Below are positions 6,519 through 8,772 of a stretch of 8,772 nt of DNA, piece after piece (the stretch's first letter is position 1; every line of letters begins with the position of its first letter). Under the pieces are notes generated by a model, which did no database searches, was not told where the DNA came from, and saw only the letters and a list, made by a program, of their open reading frames with translations. Source of the stretch: Legionellaceae bacterium (lineage in GTDB: Bacteria > Pseudomonadota > Gammaproteobacteria > Legionellales > Legionellaceae); the NCBI GenBank assembly GCA_947504795.1, contig CANNJG010000074.1:1-8772 (forward strand), read 5' to 3'. The position numbers were made by a program, and so were the translations under genes.

Positions 6519-6524
6519 CCTCCT
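6519..6524 (-). promoter_or_regulatory. infC ribosome-binding site that fixes the ATT start
   Basis: AGGAGG, a full anti-SD complement and the strongest such site in the window, lies 8 bases upstream of ATT at 6508-6510. A strong site paired with a poor start codon is the arrangement that makes infC translation sensitive to IF3 level in E. coli. Confidence 0.85.
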
Positions 6525-6540
6525 AAAATCGTAATTATTC

Positions 6541-6642
6541 AACGCTTTTCAAGAACACGCCAGACTGGCCGCATCTTGAAAGAAATCCTTGCTGAAAATG
6601 CTCACAACCTTAGCGTTGTAACGCTTTTTCATCAAGGATTTC
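6541..6642 (-). promoter_or_regulatory. Tandem stem-loops in the thrS-infC spacer (infC leader)
   Basis: The 198-base spacer 6511-6708 has no convincing gene but clear RNA structure. Stem 1 pairs GAAATCCTTG (6582-6591) with CAAGGATTTC (6633-6642), and the pairing extends to 18 of 20 positions; its loop can form a further AGCGT/ACGCT stem. Stem 2 starts at the next base, with 8 bp TTTCAAGA/TCTTGAAA (6547-6554, 6574-6581) and an inner GCCA/TGGC. The loop bases at 6612-6617 are also complementary to 6541-6546, just 16 bases before the AGGAGG, so a pseudoknot or switch is possible. A weaker CTCAA/TTGAG stem lies at 6671-6690. No T-run follows any of them, so these do not look like terminators. 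The role is unknown; control of infC translation or RNA processing is a guess. Confidence 0.5.
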
Positions 6643-6708
6643 GTTTAACCCGCACTCAAATCTGACGCGTCTCAAGTTTCAGGAATTGAGGTGAATAGAG
6701 ATCTACAA

Positions 6709-8616
6709 TCAATCCTTCGTTGCAATTGCTTGGCGCATCTTATCACAAACTGATTCGATAGTCATCATGCCAAGATCCACGCCTGCACGCGTGCGTAATG
6801 TTACTTGTTTTGTCTCAACTTCTTTATCACCAATAATCAGCATATAAGGAACATTGAGCAGGGTATGTTCACGGATTTTAAATCCAATTTTCTCATTTCT
6901 CAAGTCAATTGCTGCGCGTAATGATGACTGTTGCAGTTGTTGATAGATAGTCTGAGCATAATCGTCTTGTTTTTCGCTTATGGTCAACACAACGATTTGT
7001 ACAGGAGACAACCATACCGGGAATTTACCCGCATGGTGTTCGATCAGTATGCCAATGAATCGTTCAAAGCTTCCTAAAATAGCGCGATGCAACATAACCG
7101 GGACTTGTTTACTCCCGTCTTCGGAGACGAAGGATGCCCCCAACAGTTTGGGCATAGAAAAATCGACTTGAATGGTACCACACTGCCATATTCGTCCTAA
7201 ACAATCCGATAACGAGCATTCAATTTTAGGGCCATAAAAAGCACCTTCTCCAGGCGCATCAATCCATTCGATAGTCTTGGCTTCCATCGCGTGTTGCAAT
7301 GCAGATTCCGCCGTATCCCAGACGTCGTCTGAACCGACCCTCAATTCCGGTCGTCGTGCTAATCGATAGGTGATATTTTCAAAACCAAAATCTGAGTAGA
7401 TGGTTTGCACCAGGTCAAGCAAGCTAAGTACTTCAGGCTGGATTTGTTCTATGGTACAAAAAATATGCGCATCATCTTGGGTAAATCCACGAACACGCAT
7501 TAAACCATGCAACGCTCCGGAGGGTTCACTGCGATGACAGCATCCAAACTCCGACAAACGCAGCGGTAAATCTCGATAGCTCTTAATCCCTTGGTTATAG
7601 ACTTGCACGTGACAAGGACAACTCATGGGCTTCACCGCATACAACCGACTTTCCGTTTCAGTGAAAAACATTTGCTCACGGAAATTATCCCAATGCCCTG
7701 ATTTTTCCCATAACACCTTATCTACCAATTGTGGGGTTTTAATTTCTTGATAACCAAACACGCGTAATTTATCTCGAATATACTGCTCTATCTGAGTATA
7801 AATCGTCCACCCATTCGGGTGCCAAAACACCATCCCGGGCGCGATTTCCTGGAAATGAAATAAATCAAGCATTTTTCCCAAACGACGGTGGTCACGTTTT
7901 TCAGCTTCTTCTATACGGTGTATATACGCATCGAGTGCGACTTTGTCATGCCATGCCGTGCCGTATATGCGCTGTAACATTTCATTTTTAGCGTCTCCTC
8001 GCCAATAAGCCCCCGCTAATTTAGTGAGTTTGAATGCCTTTAATTTTCCGGTAGAAGGCACATGCGGTCCGCGGCATAAATCTTCAAAGTCACCCTGACG
8101 ATACAAAGATAGAGCCTCATCTGATGGGATGTCAGCAATAATTTTGGCTTTATAAGTTTCACCTAAACTAAGAAAATATTGAACCGCTTCCTCTCGTGAC
8201 AATTCACGCCGCGTGATGGGATAATCCGCCTTTACCAAAGCCAGCATAGTGGTTTCAATCACCGCCATATCTTGGGGGGTAAACGGGCGTTCGTAGGCAA
8301 AATCATAAAAAAACCCGTCTTCAATGATCGGGCCAATGGTCACTTGCGCTGCCGGGAACAACTGTTTCACCGCTTGTGCAAGCAAATGGGCAGTGGAATG
8401 GCGTATCACGTCTAGGCTTTCGGGATCTTTCTCTGTCAAAATTGTTACCGTACAATCATGCGTCACTGCTCGATCCAGATCCACCAAGCGTCCGTCCATA
8501 CGCGCAGCCAGGGCTGATTTTGCCAAGCTGGGACTAATAGATTTAGCAATCTCATACGCTGTTACGGGATGGTCAAAGTGTTTCACTTGTCCGTTGGGTA
8601 AAGCAATATCTGGCAT
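6709..8616 (-). CDS. thrS: Threonyl-tRNA synthetase
   Basis: This class II enzyme charges tRNA-Thr with threonine and hydrolyses Ser-tRNA-Thr in its N-terminal editing domain. The 635 residues (E. coli 642) are complete: a TGS domain at about 1-61; the editing domain at about 62-225 with RHSTAHLLAQA (72-82, H73 and H77) and CRGPH (181-185); the catalytic core at about 240-535; and the anticodon-binding domain at about 536-635 with LRNEKIGFKIREHTL (572-586). The zinc ligands appear intact: C333 (in SCPCH), H384 (in DDAHIF) and H510 (in MLHRA). Motif 2 is CHRSEPSGALHGLMRVRGF (360-378). The start ATG has AGGA 9 bases upstream. An ATG 7 bases before it is out of frame. In E. coli ThrRS represses its own translation by binding tRNA-like stems in the leader; the leader here also has two stems. 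A structured spacer follows before infC. Confidence 0.98.
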   Translation of the reverse strand: MPDIALPNGQVKHFDHPVTAYEIAKSISPSLAKSALAARMDGRLVDLDRAVTHDCTVTILTEKDPESLDVIRHSTAHLLAQAVKQLFPAAQVTIGPIIEDGFFYDFAYERPFTPQDMAVIETTMLALVKADYPITRRELSREEAVQYFLSLGETYKAKIIADIPSDEALSLYRQGDFEDLCRGPHVPSTGKLKAFKLTKLAGAYWRGDAKNEMLQRIYGTAWHDKVALDAYIHRIEEAEKRDHRRLGKMLDLFHFQEIAPGMVFWHPNGWTIYTQIEQYIRDKLRVFGYQEIKTPQLVDKVLWEKSGHWDNFREQMFFTETESRLYAVKPMSCPCHVQVYNQGIKSYRDLPLRLSEFGCCHRSEPSGALHGLMRVRGFTQDDAHIFCTIEQIQPEVLSLLDLVQTIYSDFGFENITYRLARRPELRVGSDDVWDTAESALQHAMEAKTIEWIDAPGEGAFYGPKIECSLSDCLGRIWQCGTIQVDFSMPKLLGASFVSEDGSKQVPVMLHRAILGSFERFIGILIEHHAGKFPVWLSPVQIVVLTISEKQDDYAQTIYQQLQQSSLRAAIDLRNEKIGFKIREHTLLNVPYMLIIGDKEVETKQVTLRTRAGVDLGMMTIESVCDKMRQAIATKD

Positions 8617-8633
8617 GGGTCATTATCCTAAAA

Positions 8634-8681
8634 CTCTACCACTGATAGGAGGCGTGAGTGTACCAACTATAAAACTTGGTA
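8634..8681 (-). promoter_or_regulatory. thrS: thrS leader stem-loops, candidate ThrRS operator
   Basis: Only 60 bases separate tRNA-Val from the thrS ATG, and they hold two stem-loops. The proximal one (8634-8651) pairs CTC-TA with TA-GAG around one bulged C and a 7-base loop TCAGTGG, and ends 4 bases before the AGGA ribosome-binding site. The distal one (8661-8681) is TACCAA/TTGGTA with a 9-base loop, and its upstream arm includes the CCA end of tRNA-Val. E. coli thrS has two such stem-loops in its operator, and the proximal one imitates the tRNA-Thr anticodon arm. Here the loop could present AGU, with the G35-U36 that ThrRS reads, although loop position 33 is C rather than U. The distal loop also contains TATAGT (8666-8671), a -10-like hexamer without a good -35. 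The stems are short, so this is suggestive only. Confidence 0.4.
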
Positions 8682-8751
8682 GGCACGAGTGGGATCGAAC
8701 CACCGACCACCACCATGTCAAGGTGGTGCTCTACCACTGAGCTACGTGCCT
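8677..8751 (-). tRNA. tRNA-Val(GAC)
   Basis: The cloverleaf reads directly: acceptor stem AGGCACG/CGTGCCT, D-arm GCTC-AGTGGTA-GAGC, anticodon stem CCACC/GGTGG with the 7-base loop TTGACAT (anticodon GAC, reading GUC and probably GUU with other valine tRNAs), T-arm with TTCGATC loop, discriminator A and an encoded CCA. The total is 75 bases including CCA. It is on the same strand as thrS and ends 60 bases before it, with no terminator between, so a shared transcript is possible. It is the first element of the visible cluster. Confidence 0.97.
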
Positions 8752-8761
8752 AAATTCGCAA

Positions 8762-8767
8762 ATTCTA
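8762..8767 (-). promoter_or_regulatory. Possible -10 box upstream of tRNA-Val (promoter cut by window edge)
   Basis: TAGAAT matches TATAAT at 5 of 6 positions and lies 10 bases before the mature tRNA 5' end, which would give a very short 5' leader. The matching -35 would fall beyond the right edge, so it cannot be verified. Confidence 0.3.
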
Positions 8768-8772
8768 ATCGC

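Noticed and set aside
7608..7625. ThrRS zinc-site motif reads SCPCH instead of the E. coli NCPGH
   Set aside because: The zinc ligand Cys and its partners His 384 and His 510 are present, and CPCH is a variant I recall from other gammaproteobacterial ThrRS proteins, so it is not evidence of altered function.
8573..8623. 17-codon frame (16 residues) starting 7 bases upstream of the thrS ATG and overlapping it
   Set aside because: The AGGA site is only 2 bases from this ATG, too close, while it is well placed for the thrS ATG. Probably chance.
8324..8740. 138-codon plus-strand open frame opposite thrS and tRNA-Val
   Set aside because: It runs antisense through both thrS and the tRNA; the translation is Cys/Ser/Arg-rich without any domain pattern. 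Its length reflects the codon bias of thrS.
1..8772. Mobile elements, CRISPR arrays, defence or secretion systems
   Set aside because: Every stretch is accounted for by conserved housekeeping genes or spacers under 200 bases; no transposase-like protein, regularly spaced repeats or foreign-looking block was seen.

Overview
The window is a block of core housekeeping genes, all on the minus strand, from a gammaproteobacterium. The thrS-infC-rpmI-rplT-pheS-pheT-ihfA order and the rplM-rpsI-petA order are both typical of gammaproteobacteria. The protein sequences, moderate GC and a cytochrome bc1 Rieske gene next to rpsI would fit the Legionella/Coxiella side of the class, but that placement is an inference. 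I see no mobile element, CRISPR array, phage gene or defence system.

In transcription order (right to left): tRNA-Val(GAC) at 8677-8751; a 60-base spacer with two small stem-loops that looks like a thrS leader; thrS; a structured 198-base spacer; infC, which begins with an ATT codon and so is easily called 19 residues too short; a short AT-rich stem-loop with a T-run; rpmI; rplT; pheS; pheT; ihfA; a 134-base spacer with a probable promoter; rplM; rpsI; a probable terminator at 490-532; and petA, which runs off the left edge just after its first iron-sulfur cluster motif.

Most products serve translation: two aminoacyl-tRNA synthetases (ThrRS and both PheRS subunits), a valine tRNA, initiation factor IF3, and ribosomal proteins L35, L20, L13 and S9. 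IHF alpha is a nucleoid and regulatory protein, and the Rieske protein belongs to the respiratory bc1 complex. Spacing from rpmI through pheT is very tight (2 to 13 bases), which suggests one operon with coupled translation. In E. coli this cluster is controlled by ThrRS, IF3, L20 and a pheM attenuator. Here the IF3 type of control looks conserved (ATT start), the pheM attenuator has no room to exist, and the thrS and infC leaders carry structures that could be control elements.

I do not see a clearly new biological system. The best leads are RNA-level: a thrS leader stem-loop that shares 12 bases with the neighbouring tRNA and can show an AGU triplet in a 7-base loop; tandem hairpins before infC with a possible long-range pairing; and a possible attenuator between infC and rpmI. 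Protein-level oddities are a 12-residue acidic insertion in S9 and a four-cysteine insertion in PheS. All RNA folds were judged by eye.
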